Translations under genes and position numbers: made by a program
Source: Natronosalvus hydrolyticus
Lineage (GTDB): Archaea; Halobacteriota; Halobacteria; Halobacteriales; Natrialbaceae
Assembly: GCA_025517525.1 (NCBI GenBank)
Contig: JAOPJZ010000023.1
Coordinates: 1 to 56,797 of the forward strand
DNA: 56,797 bases
Reading direction: 5' to 3'
In this document: one piece after another, positions 1 to 8,609 of the stretch
Numbering within the stretch: position 1 is the first letter of the stretch
How the letters are laid out: each line of letters begins with the position of its first letter
Notes under the pieces: generated by a model
Database searches by the model: none
Told to the model about the DNA's origin: nothing
What the model saw: only the letters and a program-made list of their open reading frames with translations

Positions 1-9
1 GTCGGTAAC

Positions 10-183
10 TCACGCTTCAGCGTCAGTTAGATGAGGATGCTTTGTGAGGTACTGAGCATAGTTCTCACGGCGCTCATAGTTGATTTCGTTCCAGAGAGCG
101 GCAGAAGCGTCCAACAGGCGTCGAAGCAACTCCTCGTCCTCGTCGGACTGCGGAACTACCTCGAACGTGTTGGCTCGCTTCAT
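10..183 (-). pseudogene. tnpB: Truncated TnpB (IS200/IS605-family RNA-guided nuclease) N-terminus
   Basis: A 57-codon frame starts MKRANTFEVVPQSDEDEELL and continues through LLDASAALWNEINYERRENY, which I recognise as the N-terminal part of haloarchaeal TnpB proteins of IS1341/IS605 type. Full TnpB is about 400 residues with a RuvC-like nuclease and zinc ribbon; here an in-frame TGA ends the frame after 57 residues, only 10 bases from the window edge. It is either a remnant or a frameshifted copy whose remainder lies outside the window. It is divergent from the small gene at 237. Family assignment rests on remembered N-terminal similarity only. Confidence 0.7.
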
Positions 184-202
184 CGACTACTGTTTGTACC
201 GG

Positions 203-231
203 AACACACATAATGATGTGTTTTGTGTGTT
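203..231. promoter_or_regulatory. Palindromic operator-like site between tnpB fragment and RHH-like gene
   Basis: The 53 nt between the two divergent start codons contains nested inverted repeats. AACACACA (203-210) pairs with TGTGTGTT (224-231), and an inner ACACAT (206-211) pairs with ATGTGT (216-221) across a 4 nt centre. Such a dyad is the kind of site a ribbon-helix-helix repressor binds. That the neighbouring protein binds it is inference. Confidence 0.45.
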
Positions 232-236
232 ACTAT

Positions 237-374
237 ATGGTCGAAGTCCGCATCGAGTTCGATGACGATGAACAGTATGAGCGGTTGAAAGAACTGAAGA
301 AGCACCGTGGGTTAACGTGGAAGGGATTGCTCCTTGAGGGTGAAAAGAAAGTCCGAGAGGATACCCCGGAGTAA
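237..374 (+). CDS. Small ribbon-helix-helix-like protein (45 aa)
   Basis: The ATG at 237 opens a 45-codon frame: MVEVRIEFDDDEQYERLKEL, then KKHRG, then LTWKGLLLEGEKKV and a short acidic tail. The pattern of a short N-terminal beta strand, a first helix (about residues 11-23), a turn at HRG and a second helix (about 27-40) fits CopG/Arc-type ribbon-helix-helix DNA-binding proteins. It is transcribed away from the tnpB fragment, with a palindrome in the shared promoter, so it may be an autoregulator carried with the element. The protein is short and the fold is judged by eye; it could also be an unrelated small element-borne protein. Confidence 0.6.
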   Translation: MVEVRIEFDDDEQYERLKELKKHRGLTWKGLLLEGEKKVREDTPE

Positions 375-414
375 TCGTCGAGCGTGGATTGTAAAGTGGA
401 GTGTCGGATTCACG

Positions 415-432
415 CCCGCCCTTTAGGGCGGG
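415..432. repeat. Perfect hairpin, likely end structure of the IS200/IS605-type element
   Basis: CCCGCCC (415-421) and GGGCGGG (426-432) form a perfect 7 bp stem with a TTTA loop. Strong subterminal hairpins are typical of IS200/IS605 ends, and this one lies 40 nt beyond the small gene paired with the tnpB fragment. It probably marks the element boundary, though a transcription terminator for the small gene is an alternative. Confidence 0.45.
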
Positions 433-595
433 ACTCTCTCCTTGAGTCAGGTAGTGTGGATTCATCGTATGATCGAACCGTATAGGCCACGAGACAATAT
501 AGCCCTTTCGCAGACAACACAATATCGAGCGAGATAGTCACAGTCCCTATCAGCCGAAAAATCACACCACACGTCTCGAGCGACCTGATTTTCGT

Positions 596-1129
596 TCAGT
601 ACGAGGGAGATTCCTCGAGTTCGCCATCGCGCATGTTCACCACGCGAGCGAGCGTAAACAGCCCATCCGAGAGCCGGTTGAGATACTGAATGGCCGTCTC
701 GTTTATCGGCTCGGTTTCAGCCAACGCGACGCCCCGCCGCTCGGCCCGTCGACACACGGCTCTGGCGTGGTGCAATCTCGACCCGCTGTCACTCCCGGTT
801 GGAAGGATGAACGAGCGGAGCGGCTCGAGTTCCTCGTCGTGAGCGTCGATCCACGATTCGACGGTTTCGATGTGTTCCTCGCGAACGACTGGATCGTCTT
901 CTGACGGGTCTGGATTGGCGAAATCAGCCAGCACGATGTGGAGATGGTTCTGGATCGTCTCGAGTTGGTCGTCGATATCCTCGTATCCCGTCGGTCGAAG
1001 GGTTCCGATGAGCGCGTTGAGTTCGTCGACGGTTCCGTACGCTTCGATCCGCGGGCTGGTTTTCGACACGCGGCTCATATCCCGAAGGTCGGTCTCGCCG
1101 TCGTCGCCTCGGCCTGTGTAAATAGGCAT
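596..1129 (-). CDS. Cob(I)alamin adenosyltransferase (PduO type)
   Basis: This 177-residue protein transfers the adenosyl group of ATP to cob(I)alamin, giving adenosylcobalamin in the cytoplasm. The N-terminus MPIYTGRGDDGETDL carries the TGRGDxGxT nucleotide-binding motif. RIEAYGTVDELNALIG, the CRRAERR helix and the C-terminal YLNRLSDGLFTLAR complete the PduO-type five-helix bundle signature. The open frame extends 43 codons further upstream, but the family starts at MPIYTG, so I use the ATG at 1129. Length matches the family. It has its own transcription unit; the next gene on the strand ends about 290 nt upstream. Confidence 0.93.
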   Translation of the reverse strand: MPIYTGRGDDGETDLRDMSRVSKTSPRIEAYGTVDELNALIGTLRPTGYEDIDDQLETIQNHLHIVLADFANPDPSEDDPVVREEHIETVESWIDAHDEELEPLRSFILPTGSDSGSRLHHARAVCRRAERRGVALAETEPINETAIQYLNRLSDGLFTLARVVNMRDGELEESPSY

Positions 1130-1419
1130 CGAGTAAATCGAAGGCTGCGGTGTACTTAATTGTCGCTTCGAACGTGTCTGCCAGGACCTCACTCGAGATG
1201 ACTGCCCTGGCACCACAGTGGATGCCTGACGGCGTACTCGACCCCTCCAAGAGGTCACCTATTCGATAAAGTCATACGATGTGACCCGCTCTGAGGAACC
1301 GTACAGACGCGACAAACCCTCGAGTTCACCGCAGAAACAAAAGTAGCCATTGCATGCTCTCTCCCAAGACGGCGTTGCGATAGGTGTGTGAATCGTTCCA
1401 CTGGCTCCTATACTGGAAG

Positions 1420-2532
1420 TCAGAAGCTCGTTTCGGGGAGCGCAGTGGAACCCCCACGGCCGCCACCACCGGATTCGAATACCGTTATTCGGTCTCGTGG
1501 AAGCTCAATTGTGCGTTTATCACCCTCTCTCGGCGAGCGTTCGGCTGTCTCTACCACGAACTCGTGGCCAGTGGTAGTCTGGACTGTCACATCGTATCGA
1601 CAGCCAATGTCGGCAACAGACACGACTTCACCGGGGAGTGAGAGAACCGTCTCGTCGGCCACCGTTCTTGCAGGTGGGCGAATCGACACATCCGCAGGCC
1701 GCACGTGACACGTAACGGACGTTCCCTCGGGAACGGTAACCACCTCGTCGGAGCGGGTGAATTCTCGCTCCCCCACCCGGAGGATGAGCGGTTTCCGGGC
1801 AACAACCGTTGCCGAGAACGTGTTCGACCGACCAAGGAACGACGCCACAAACTGGGTTCGTGGTGAACGGTAGAGCGTTCGTGGCGTTCCAGAGCCGGAG
1901 ATGTGACCATCGTTCATCACGAGAAGTCGGTCGGCAAGTGCCATCGCCTCTTCCTGGTCGTGGGTGACGAACAGGGTTGTCACCCCGGTTTCGTCCTGAA
2001 TGCGGGCAATTTCCTCACGCAGTCGTTCGCGTAACTGCCTGTCCAGGGCCGACAGGGGTTCATCGAGGAGTAATACGTCCGGTTGTGGCGCGAGTGCTCG
2101 AGCGACTTCGACCCGGCGTTGCTGACCGCCACTCAGTTCCGACGGATACGTGTCCCGTTGGTCGCAGAGATCGACCAGTTCGAGATACTGGTTCACTCGC
2201 TGAGTTCGCTGTTGCCTGTCGAGACCACGCGCTGTGAGCCCATAGGCGACGTTCTCACTGACGCACATATGAGGGTACAGCGTCGGTTGCTGGAAGACGA
2301 TCCCGACGTGGCGCTCCTCGGGTGGCTCTCCAGTTACGTCTCGGCCGCGGAGTGATATCCGCCCCGCCGTTGGCTGAACGTGGCCGGCGATAGCCTGCAC
2401 GATCGTTGTCTTCCCACACCCACTTGGACCGATCAGTGCGACCAGTTCGCCTTCCTCGAGGCCGAACGAGACACTATCAACGGCCAGCTCGGTACCATAG
2501 CTGTGTGTAAGCTGGTCGACCTCGAGACTCAT
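1420..2532 (-). CDS. wtpC: Tungstate/molybdate ABC transporter, ATP-binding subunit
   Basis: This 370-residue ATPase would power tungstate or molybdate import. Walker A GPSGCGKTT lies at 35-43, the Q-loop at about 81, signature LSGGQ at 133-137, Walker B VLLLDEP at 153-159 and the H-loop histidine at 191. The last 100 residues form a TOBE-like regulatory domain, as in ModC, WtpC and CysA. It is the last gene of a three-gene operon. Its ATG overlaps the permease stop by 4 bp (ATGA), so translation is probably coupled. The ATPase alone could serve sulfate or thiamine; the substrate comes from the binding protein two genes upstream. Confidence 0.88.
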   Translation of the reverse strand: MSLEVDQLTHSYGTELAVDSVSFGLEEGELVALIGPSGCGKTTIVQAIAGHVQPTAGRISLRGRDVTGEPPEERHVGIVFQQPTLYPHMCVSENVAYGLTARGLDRQQRTQRVNQYLELVDLCDQRDTYPSELSGGQQRRVEVARALAPQPDVLLLDEPLSALDRQLRERLREEIARIQDETGVTTLFVTHDQEEAMALADRLLVMNDGHISGSGTPRTLYRSPRTQFVASFLGRSNTFSATVVARKPLILRVGEREFTRSDEVVTVPEGTSVTCHVRPADVSIRPPARTVADETVLSLPGEVVSVADIGCRYDVTVQTTTGHEFVVETAERSPREGDKRTIELPRDRITVFESGGGGRGGSTALPETSF

Positions 2533-3347
2533 TGGTCGATCACCGTCGGTACACGGCCGAACCGTTGCACTATTGCGAGGACAGCGAGCGTAATCCCGAG
2601 CAGTGCGAGTGCAAGCGGTGCGATCGAATCGATACCACCCGCGATGAAATCAACCCAGATGCGAGTCGGCATCGTCCGTGGATTGTACGCGACCATCATC
2701 GTGGCACCGAACTCACCGATGGCTCGAGCAAACGTCAGAATAATACCTGCGACGATTGACCCTCGTGCGAGCGGCAGTGAAACGTTCCAGAACGTGGAGA
2801 GTGGACCGTAACCGAGCGAACGAGACGCCTGTTCTAATCGCTCTTCGACCGCGCCAAACCCGGCACGGGCGGTGATGATCACGAAAGGGGCGGCGACAAA
2901 CGTCTGTGCGAGGATGACGCCGATCAAACTGTCAGTGAGTGAAATACCGACAGCCGCCGCGGCAGCACCTATTGGGGTAAATCGGCCGACAGCAGTGAGG
3001 AGCATTGCACCACCGACGACCGGGGGAACAATGAGCGGCAAAATCACGAGCGCTTCAACGAATCGTTTTCCGACGAATGACCGTCGAGCAAGGACGTACG
3101 CGAGGGGGACGCCAAAAACGGTAGCGATCGCCGTCGAAACTGGGGCTGTCAAGAGAGAGTTGCGAATTGCGATCTGGGATTCGGGTGTGGATAACCCAGC
3201 AATGACGTTTGTCGTGCCAGTTCGGGCGAGAAATGCGGCGAACGGGATCGCAAAGTAGACGAGGATGAGTGCACCCAGGAGCGCGGGAACGAGCAGCTCT
3301 GGCAATCGTTTTGACCGCTGGTTCTGAGAAGGGTTCACGAGATTCAT
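2529..3347 (-). CDS. wtpB: Tungstate/molybdate ABC transporter, permease subunit
   Basis: This 272-residue membrane protein has about six hydrophobic segments: VPALLGALILVYFAIPFAAF near the start, then others around 60-85, 95-125, 140-160, 195-220 and 240-265. The cytoplasmic coupling loop has the EAA-like region EQASRSLGYGPLSTFWNVSL of ModB/WtpB permeases. Length fits the family. It overlaps the stop of the binding-protein gene and the start of the ATPase gene by 4 bp each, so the three are one operon. It would form the dimeric channel that receives the oxyanion from the lipoprotein outside the cell. Confidence 0.88.
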   Translation of the reverse strand: MNLVNPSQNQRSKRLPELLVPALLGALILVYFAIPFAAFLARTGTTNVIAGLSTPESQIAIRNSLLTAPVSTAIATVFGVPLAYVLARRSFVGKRFVEALVILPLIVPPVVGGAMLLTAVGRFTPIGAAAAAVGISLTDSLIGVILAQTFVAAPFVIITARAGFGAVEERLEQASRSLGYGPLSTFWNVSLPLARGSIVAGIILTFARAIGEFGATMMVAYNPRTMPTRIWVDFIAGGIDSIAPLALALLGITLAVLAIVQRFGRVPTVIDQ

Positions 3348-4294
3348 ACGGTGAGCTCACCCGGGATATCACCCTCCAAACGGGGTAGGCTGTCTCCCAC
3401 TGTAAGGCCGGCCTCGACCAGCAAGTCGGTCTCATCGATGAGAAACTGAACGAGGTCGTGTCCGGCTTCGGACGCGTCCGCTTCGTCGTTCACCGTTGCG
3501 TTGTACAACACTGGACGCCCTATTGCAGTGTATCCTTCTTCGTCCGTCGTGAACTCGACAGTCCCATAGCGGTCTGCCAACGCGGGTACTGCAAAGTTGT
3601 ACTCGTCGGGAAACTCGAAGAAGGGCATGTCGTGATCGATCGCCATATTCCGGTATACGATGGCTGCTGCCCGCGACCCGGTTTCTACCCCGGCCATCAT
3701 CTGCGGTTCGTCCGGCTCCTCGTAAACGAGGCCCATCATTTTGTCCCGGAATCCGTCAAGATCGTACTCGTTTTCAGCCAGCTCGAACGCCTGCACAGCC
3801 CGGTACCCAAGGGGATCGAGATCTGGATCTCCGATCGATATGTCGCCCTCGTTCGACTCGAGCGCCAATTCGTACCAGGGTTCACCGTCCTCGAGCCTCC
3901 GTCCAAACTCCGTCTGTTCGTTGTATCCGATACCGACGCTATTCGTTGCAAAGACGACGTCCCAGTGGGTAAAATCGCCGTACAGTCGATCTCGGAGAAG
4001 TGTTGCATCGGCACTCACGATGACATCTGGATGTTTCGTTCGGTCTTCGACCATCCGCATCACTGCATTAGCCCCGTAATACTCCCCGTGAACTTCGATA
4101 CCAGTTTTCTCCTCGAACGCTGGACCAACGTGTTCTTCGAATGTGTGTGCGAGACTGCCGGCTGACAAAACGCGTACTGCGTTAGAATTAGATCCCAAAC
4201 AGCCTACAAGGGTGGTACCGACGAGACCTCCAGCTGTGACCAGGGCCGTGCGACGATTTACCGCCCCTCGGTCGCGAGGGTCACTAAGAGCCAT
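3344..4294 (-). CDS. wtpA: Tungstate/molybdate-binding lipoprotein (Tat substrate)
   Basis: This extracytoplasmic solute-binding protein has 316 residues from the chosen start MALSDPRDRGAVNRRTALV. The N-terminus holds a Tat RR motif, a short hydrophobic stretch and the lipobox LVGC, so it is exported folded and lipid-anchored. Mature features include VRVLSAGSL near the start and ISIGDPDLDPLGYRAVQAFE, which resemble the ligand-binding segments of WtpA rather than the phosphate or iron families. The frame extends 27 codons upstream, but a TATA-like box at 4319-4326 lies about 28 nt before this ATG, and the extension would displace the Tat signal. First gene of the operon. Molybdate versus tungstate preference cannot be read from sequence. 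Confidence 0.85.
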   Translation of the reverse strand: MALSDPRDRGAVNRRTALVTAGGLVGTTLVGCLGSNSNAVRVLSAGSLAHTFEEHVGPAFEEKTGIEVHGEYYGANAVMRMVEDRTKHPDVIVSADATLLRDRLYGDFTHWDVVFATNSVGIGYNEQTEFGRRLEDGEPWYELALESNEGDISIGDPDLDPLGYRAVQAFELAENEYDLDGFRDKMMGLVYEEPDEPQMMAGVETGSRAAAIVYRNMAIDHDMPFFEFPDEYNFAVPALADRYGTVEFTTDEEGYTAIGRPVLYNATVNDEADASEAGHDLVQFLIDETDLLVEAGLTVGDSLPRLEGDIPGELTV

Positions 4295-4318
4295 ATGTGT
4301 CTGTCTGGTCACCACATG

Positions 4319-4326
4319 CATATAAC
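4319..4326 (-). promoter_or_regulatory. TATA box of the wtpABC operon
   Basis: On the minus strand GTTATATG lies about 28 nt upstream of the wtpA start at 4294. The spacing fits a leaderless or very short-leader haloarchaeal transcript and supports the internal start chosen for wtpA. The region from here to 4741 (about 415 nt) is relatively AT-rich and contains no gene I can support. Confidence 0.55.
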
Positions 4327-4741
4327 CACTTCCATTTCCAAAAATATGATAATGCAACCAATATTGGTTCCACACACCAGTGAATGCTGGCTCACGAAAC
4401 TAGAAATACAATCGCCAGCACGTGCTACTGAAAGTGGTGCCGTATTCGAATCGACGATCGATCTACTCGGACAGACATCGATTGTCTGCCTGACCACTGG
4501 TAATGCAATCTGAATTTCTCTGCAAGTGGTTACATCACAGGAATATATCCTCAAAAACACATCTGCATCAGGCCCAGGTGACGATTTGTCGCCCCTACTC
4601 ACAGTCCGGTGAAAACCACTGTCGTCTCATCATCGGCCACATAAATTGATGTAGCGGTATGTAGTTTACCATAACCCGCGGGGAGCGTTCTCGAGCGTCA
4701 AAATCAGTACGTTAAACTCGCTCGGTCCGTAATCACCGCGT

Positions 4742-4903
4742 ATGTCGATGGAACTCGAGGCAACTTGTCCAGATTGTGGCGAACAGACGTTTTACCGTGC
4801 GGCCAGCACGACCTTACACCTGGGAGAGAAAGTCAAGTGGCACTGCCCTAGTTGTGACTACGGATTCGTACAGATCAACGGCATCGACTCGAGTGCGGTC
4901 TAA
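4742..4903 (+). CDS. Small zinc-ribbon protein (53 aa)
   Basis: The ATG at 4742 starts MSMELEATCPDCGEQTFYRA and ends GIDSSAV. Two CPxC knuckles, CPDC at residues 9-12 and CPSC at 35-38, are spaced like a rubredoxin-type zinc ribbon, so one zinc ion is probably bound. Between them TLHLGEKVKWHC reads as two beta strands. Similar one-domain zinc ribbons are widespread in haloarchaea with no established role. A TATA-like TTAAAC lies about 26 nt upstream. The gene stands alone between the wtp operon and a gene-poor stretch. Confidence 0.8.
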   Translation: MSMELEATCPDCGEQTFYRAASTTLHLGEKVKWHCPSCDYGFVQINGIDSSAV

Positions 4904-6004
4904 AGCGATCGATCTTCCCGGCTGTTCACAGCTAAGGAGACGCCGGGGGGATACCGCATCCACTGCCGGTCGTGGGTACTGAATACGAGAGACATTCCAG
5001 ACTGTTTCTGCGGCCGACTCTCATCAAGGTGCTCGTACCCGGATCTGCCCGAAGTTCACTAGCGGAACTGAACCGGACATTTTGTATCGACCGCGTTCGA
5101 GATATGTGCGTGACCCAGTCCCTGAACGACCATCGAACGGAGCGGGCGGAAAGATTGCTCTCACTCGAGGAGCAATATACACCGAGCTTTCGTCCTATCA
5201 AATTCTCGCGCGCGAAGATTGCCACCCCTCTGCCAGAAATACCCGAGTTTGCCAGGAGGCAAATGGGGCCACCGACAGTGAGCTATCACGAGCATAATTG
5301 ACGATAGTATAGTAATCGCTTCAGCCGACGGGCATGCGAGAGACAAAAATATCAGCTCTGGCACTCATTAGTCTGGGCGTCGAGTTGGATCCGATCTGGT
5401 ACGTACAGAGACACCCATGTACCGCCACCGCTCGTTACGAGGTCGGCGACCGGTGGCAAGTGGCGACTGATTCTATAGGCGGTGCAGGGCCAGAACCCAG
5501 ACCCTTGATGTCGGGGTTGTTGACCAAACGATAACCGCTCTAGGGCTGCGTGGTGGCCACAGCAAACTGCGTTATCCTAACCGTTGAGTGAGGATGACGG
5601 CAAGTGTACCCGGTTGTCGGAGGCTTCGACATGCGTTCCCCATCCGACGCATAAACCCTCTCGTGCGATACGGAATTGCTGACGATGCGGGCCACAACTA
5701 CCCACTGACGACAGTTCTTGCTGTAGGCCGGTATGCAGCCAACGACGTCAGCTACTGGCAAGACACGTTTCAGAGACCAGCGAAACGTGGTTATCCTTCG
5801 ACGACGGCCACCCACTACCTCGCTATCGATGATCCTTCCGTGTGCGGAGAGGTACCGTGGGAGTGCGAAACGGCGGTATCAGTCTAGCACCCGTACACGA
5901 ATTGGCTAACGTAATACCCGATTTGCACTTTTGTAATCGCCGATTATGGGCTCCTGTATGATTGGAATAGATCGCAAACGAATGGGTAGTGAGGTGAGTG
6001 AATA
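4904..6004. other. 1.1 kb stretch without a supportable gene
   Basis: Frames of 109 codons (4972-5301, plus) and 99 codons (5588-5887, plus) exist. Neither shows the acidic composition of haloarchaeal proteins, a recognisable motif, or a promoter at a sensible distance. Both are rich in Arg, Ser and Cys, as spurious frames in GC-rich DNA tend to be. This may be decayed coding sequence or a landing zone for mobile DNA. I see no tRNA, CRISPR or long inverted repeat. Confidence 0.5.
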
Positions 6005-6358
6005 ATGGCGTGGCAAGATTTCGTCTTCCTGGCTGGAAGTTTGTTCTCTGTCGTGTTTCTTATCCCGACGCTACGGGATGCGGCCGCTTGCATTCCGAGG
6101 GCAACCAGTGTGCCCTCTATGGTAATCGGCGGTGTATACTCGGTAACGTTCTTTACGCTCGGTATGTCGTTTTCTGCACTCGGAGCGGTTTCAGCCTGCG
6201 CGATGTGGGCGTTGATCGTCTGGATCCGAGCGCCAGAGTCATCCGACACGGCGTTTTTCTCCCCGCGACTGTTGAGAGGGGTGGGCATCGCTGGTAACAA
6301 AATCAAACGGTGCAAAGTACATCTCGCCGAAACGCAATACGGGGAGGCCACAGACTAA
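6005..6358 (+). CDS. Small haloarchaeal membrane protein of unknown function
   Basis: A 117-residue protein begins MAWQDFVFLAGSLFSVVFLI and has three hydrophobic segments, at about 6-22, 38-60 and 60-75. It includes the run SMVIGGVYSVTFFTLGMSFS. I recognise the overall pattern (LxPTLRDAxAxxP, then two closely spaced helices) from unnamed haloarchaeal membrane proteins, but no function is known to me. The C-terminal 40 residues are basic and probably cytoplasmic. Its stop lies 86 nt before the Bat-type regulator, in the same orientation, so co-transcription is possible. Confidence 0.75.
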   Translation: MAWQDFVFLAGSLFSVVFLIPTLRDAAACIPRATSVPSMVIGGVYSVTFFTLGMSFSALGAVSACAMWALIVWIRAPESSDTAFFSPRLLRGVGIAGNKIKRCKVHLAETQYGEATD

Positions 6359-6444
6359 CGAGTGCGGTCGGGAAAATTCACTACCTGGCCGGGCAGCAGT
6401 ATGACGGGTAAAGGCCCAAGTTCGTCAAGCCTGAATCGGGGGTA

Positions 6445-8541
6445 ATGTCATCAGCGCCCCATCCCCAGAAGCATTTCGAGGCGATTGCCCACTGTGCTGA
6501 GGATGGTATCCTCACGATTTCAGGAGAGCGGATAATCCAGTATGCTAATCCGGCTATTGAACAAATATTTGGGTACCCATCCGACGAACTCGTGGGTGAA
6601 CAAGTCGACATATTACTGACCGATGAGCAGGCCATAGAGGTAGCGGAGTGGGTGGACCAGTATCTTGCAACGGGCGAGAAAACCCTCGATTGGAGCAATC
6701 TTACTCTGCACGGCGAACATCGCGACGGCCACGACATTCCGCTTCGTCTCTCTTTCAGTGACTACGAACAAGACGGAACCACCTACTTTACCAGCATCGT
6801 CCACGATCGAACGGAACAACAGAAACGAGAAGCGAGACTGGCCGGATTGAACTACCTGGCCCAAGAACTAGCAGACGCCGAGTCACGAGAGGACGTTTGT
6901 GAGAGTTCGGTCCGCGCTGCACACGATATTCTCGAGTATTCAATCGCGGTCGTTGAAATATACGATCAGGAAACCGGTCAACTCGAACCGTGTTCGTGGA
7001 CCGATGAAGTGGATGAAATTACAGACGGCGGCCGAATGTTCGGCAGTGGGCGGTCGGTTCTGTGGGACGTATTTGTCTCACAAGATGGAGGGATTGTGAC
7101 AGATCTCGCCGATGAACTGGACACTGACGAAAATACCGTGCTAATCGAGAAGGCAATCATCTATCCTATCGGCCCTCACGGCGTCCTTCTCGTCGGTGAA
7201 GAGGACGGGATCAGTGACGAGGATGCAAACGTAACGAGGATTCTGGCTGGTAACGCGTATTCAGCGCTCGAACGCATTGGTCGTGAGGAGACACTCCGTG
7301 AGCAAAAAAACCAGTTACAGGAGAAAGCAACGTCACTCGATCGTGTTTCCCGAATCAACACCGTCATTCGAGACCTCACCGACGTATTGACGCAGGCAGC
7401 GAGTCGTGATGAGATGCTGTCTGAAGTGTGTTCCCGTCTTGTAGTATCGAGTCCGTACCGGTTCGTCTGGTTTGGAATCATCGATCCAGCCAGTGACAAA
7501 ATTATCCCGGAAACCGAAGCGGGAGTTGCAAACGGATATCTCGAGGATATCGCCATCACCGGTGGGAGTGACAAACTGGGACAGGAACCTGCAAGAAGAG
7601 CGGCCAAGACTCGTGTGCCGCAGGTGCAGAATAACATTTACCAGGACCCTCCGTTCGAGCCGTGGCAACAGGAAGCGATTCAACGCGGGTATCGCGCGAG
7701 CGTTTCCGTTCCGGTCATCCACCAAGACACGCTATACGGGGTACTCAACCTGTACGCTGGAGAGGCAAACGTCTTCGACAAGATGGAGGTGACAGTCCTC
7801 GAGGAGCTTGGGGAAACGATCGGATATGCACTCAACGCTGATGAACGAAAGCGTGCATTCACGAGCCAGCGTTCAGTCGAACTCGTATTTGAAATCACTG
7901 ATCAACGGGACGGAATACTCGGAATGCCGGTAGAAAGAAATTCCCAATTCGAACTCGAGAATCTCGTGGAACGACGAGACGGATCAGTGACGATGTTTTT
8001 CGCTGCTCCCGGCATCGACCCCAGTGAGTTCGTGGCATCGGCCAAAAAAAGTGACGAGATACGTGAAATACGGTTGCTTACGAAGCGAGACGACGAGTGT
8101 TTGTTCGAGTGTTCGTTGGCACCTTCGACCATCTGGGCACAACTACTGCAGCGAGGGAGTGTCGTTCACGACGCCGTAACCACCGAACACTCGACGCGCA
8201 TCAAAATTCGCATCCCACAAACTGCCGATCCACGTTCGTACGACGCCCTCCTCGAAGCACACTACGGCAACGCCGAGTTGGTCGCTCGACGGGAACGGGA
8301 CGAACCAGTGATAACGCCGGAGGAGTTCGAATCTAAATTCAGAAAACGCCTCACCGATCGCCAGGACGAGGTGCTTCAAACGGCATACTATGCGGGATAT
8401 TTCGAATGGCCACGAGAAATAAAATCCAGTGAACTGGCCGACATTCTTGGCATCGCCCAGCCGACGGTAAGCCGTCACCTCCGCTCGAGCGAGCGAAAAT
8501 TACTCTCAATGGTTTACGACGATTCGTCGGGGCCAGGATGA
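6445..8541 (+). CDS. Bat-type regulator: PAS, two GAF domains, BAT output domain, HTH
   Basis: This 698-residue protein resembles the bacterio-opsin activator Bat. A PAS domain spans about 10-120 (GILTISGERIIQYANPAIEQ, then the S-box-like SIVHDRTEQ). Two GAF-like domains follow at about 140-285 and 305-475, then a BAT-associated domain at about 485-630. A C-terminal HTH_10 domain at 636-690 contains the hallmark AYYAGYFEWP and SVRHL-like helix AQPTVSRHL. Such proteins sense light, redox or small ligands through PAS/GAF and bind DNA through HTH_10. No histidine kinase domain is present, so it is a one-component regulator. A decayed HalOD1 gene follows on the same strand. Target genes cannot be deduced. 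Confidence 0.88.
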   Translation: MSSAPHPQKHFEAIAHCAEDGILTISGERIIQYANPAIEQIFGYPSDELVGEQVDILLTDEQAIEVAEWVDQYLATGEKTLDWSNLTLHGEHRDGHDIPLRLSFSDYEQDGTTYFTSIVHDRTEQQKREARLAGLNYLAQELADAESREDVCESSVRAAHDILEYSIAVVEIYDQETGQLEPCSWTDEVDEITDGGRMFGSGRSVLWDVFVSQDGGIVTDLADELDTDENTVLIEKAIIYPIGPHGVLLVGEEDGISDEDANVTRILAGNAYSALERIGREETLREQKNQLQEKATSLDRVSRINTVIRDLTDVLTQAASRDEMLSEVCSRLVVSSPYRFVWFGIIDPASDKIIPETEAGVANGYLEDIAITGGSDKLGQEPARRAAKTRVPQVQNNIYQDPPFEPWQQEAIQRGYRASVSVPVIHQDTLYGVLNLYAGEANVFDKMEVTVLEELGETIGYALNADERKRAFTSQRSVELVFEITDQRDGILGMPVERNSQFELENLVERRDGSVTMFFAAPGIDPSEFVASAKKSDEIREIRLLTKRDDECLFECSLAPSTIWAQLLQRGSVVHDAVTTEHSTRIKIRIPQTADPRSYDALLEAHYGNAELVARRERDEPVITPEEFESKFRKRLTDRQDEVLQTAYYAGYFEWPREIKSSELADILGIAQPTVSRHLRSSERKLLSMVYDDSSGPG

Positions 8542-8609
8542 TAGGACGGAGACACAGACGGTGTAAGAAATACTGACAACTGCTTCCCGTCCGTACATCC
8601 AAGCAAGAA

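Noticed and set aside
4309..4602. 97-codon minus-strand frame upstream of wtpA
   Set aside because: It covers the wtpA promoter, is rich in Cys, Ile and Ser rather than acidic, and has no recognisable domain.
4972..5301. 109-codon plus-strand frame in the gene-poor stretch
   Set aside because: Basic composition, no motif, and no promoter at a sensible distance; noted in the gap entry instead of called as a gene.
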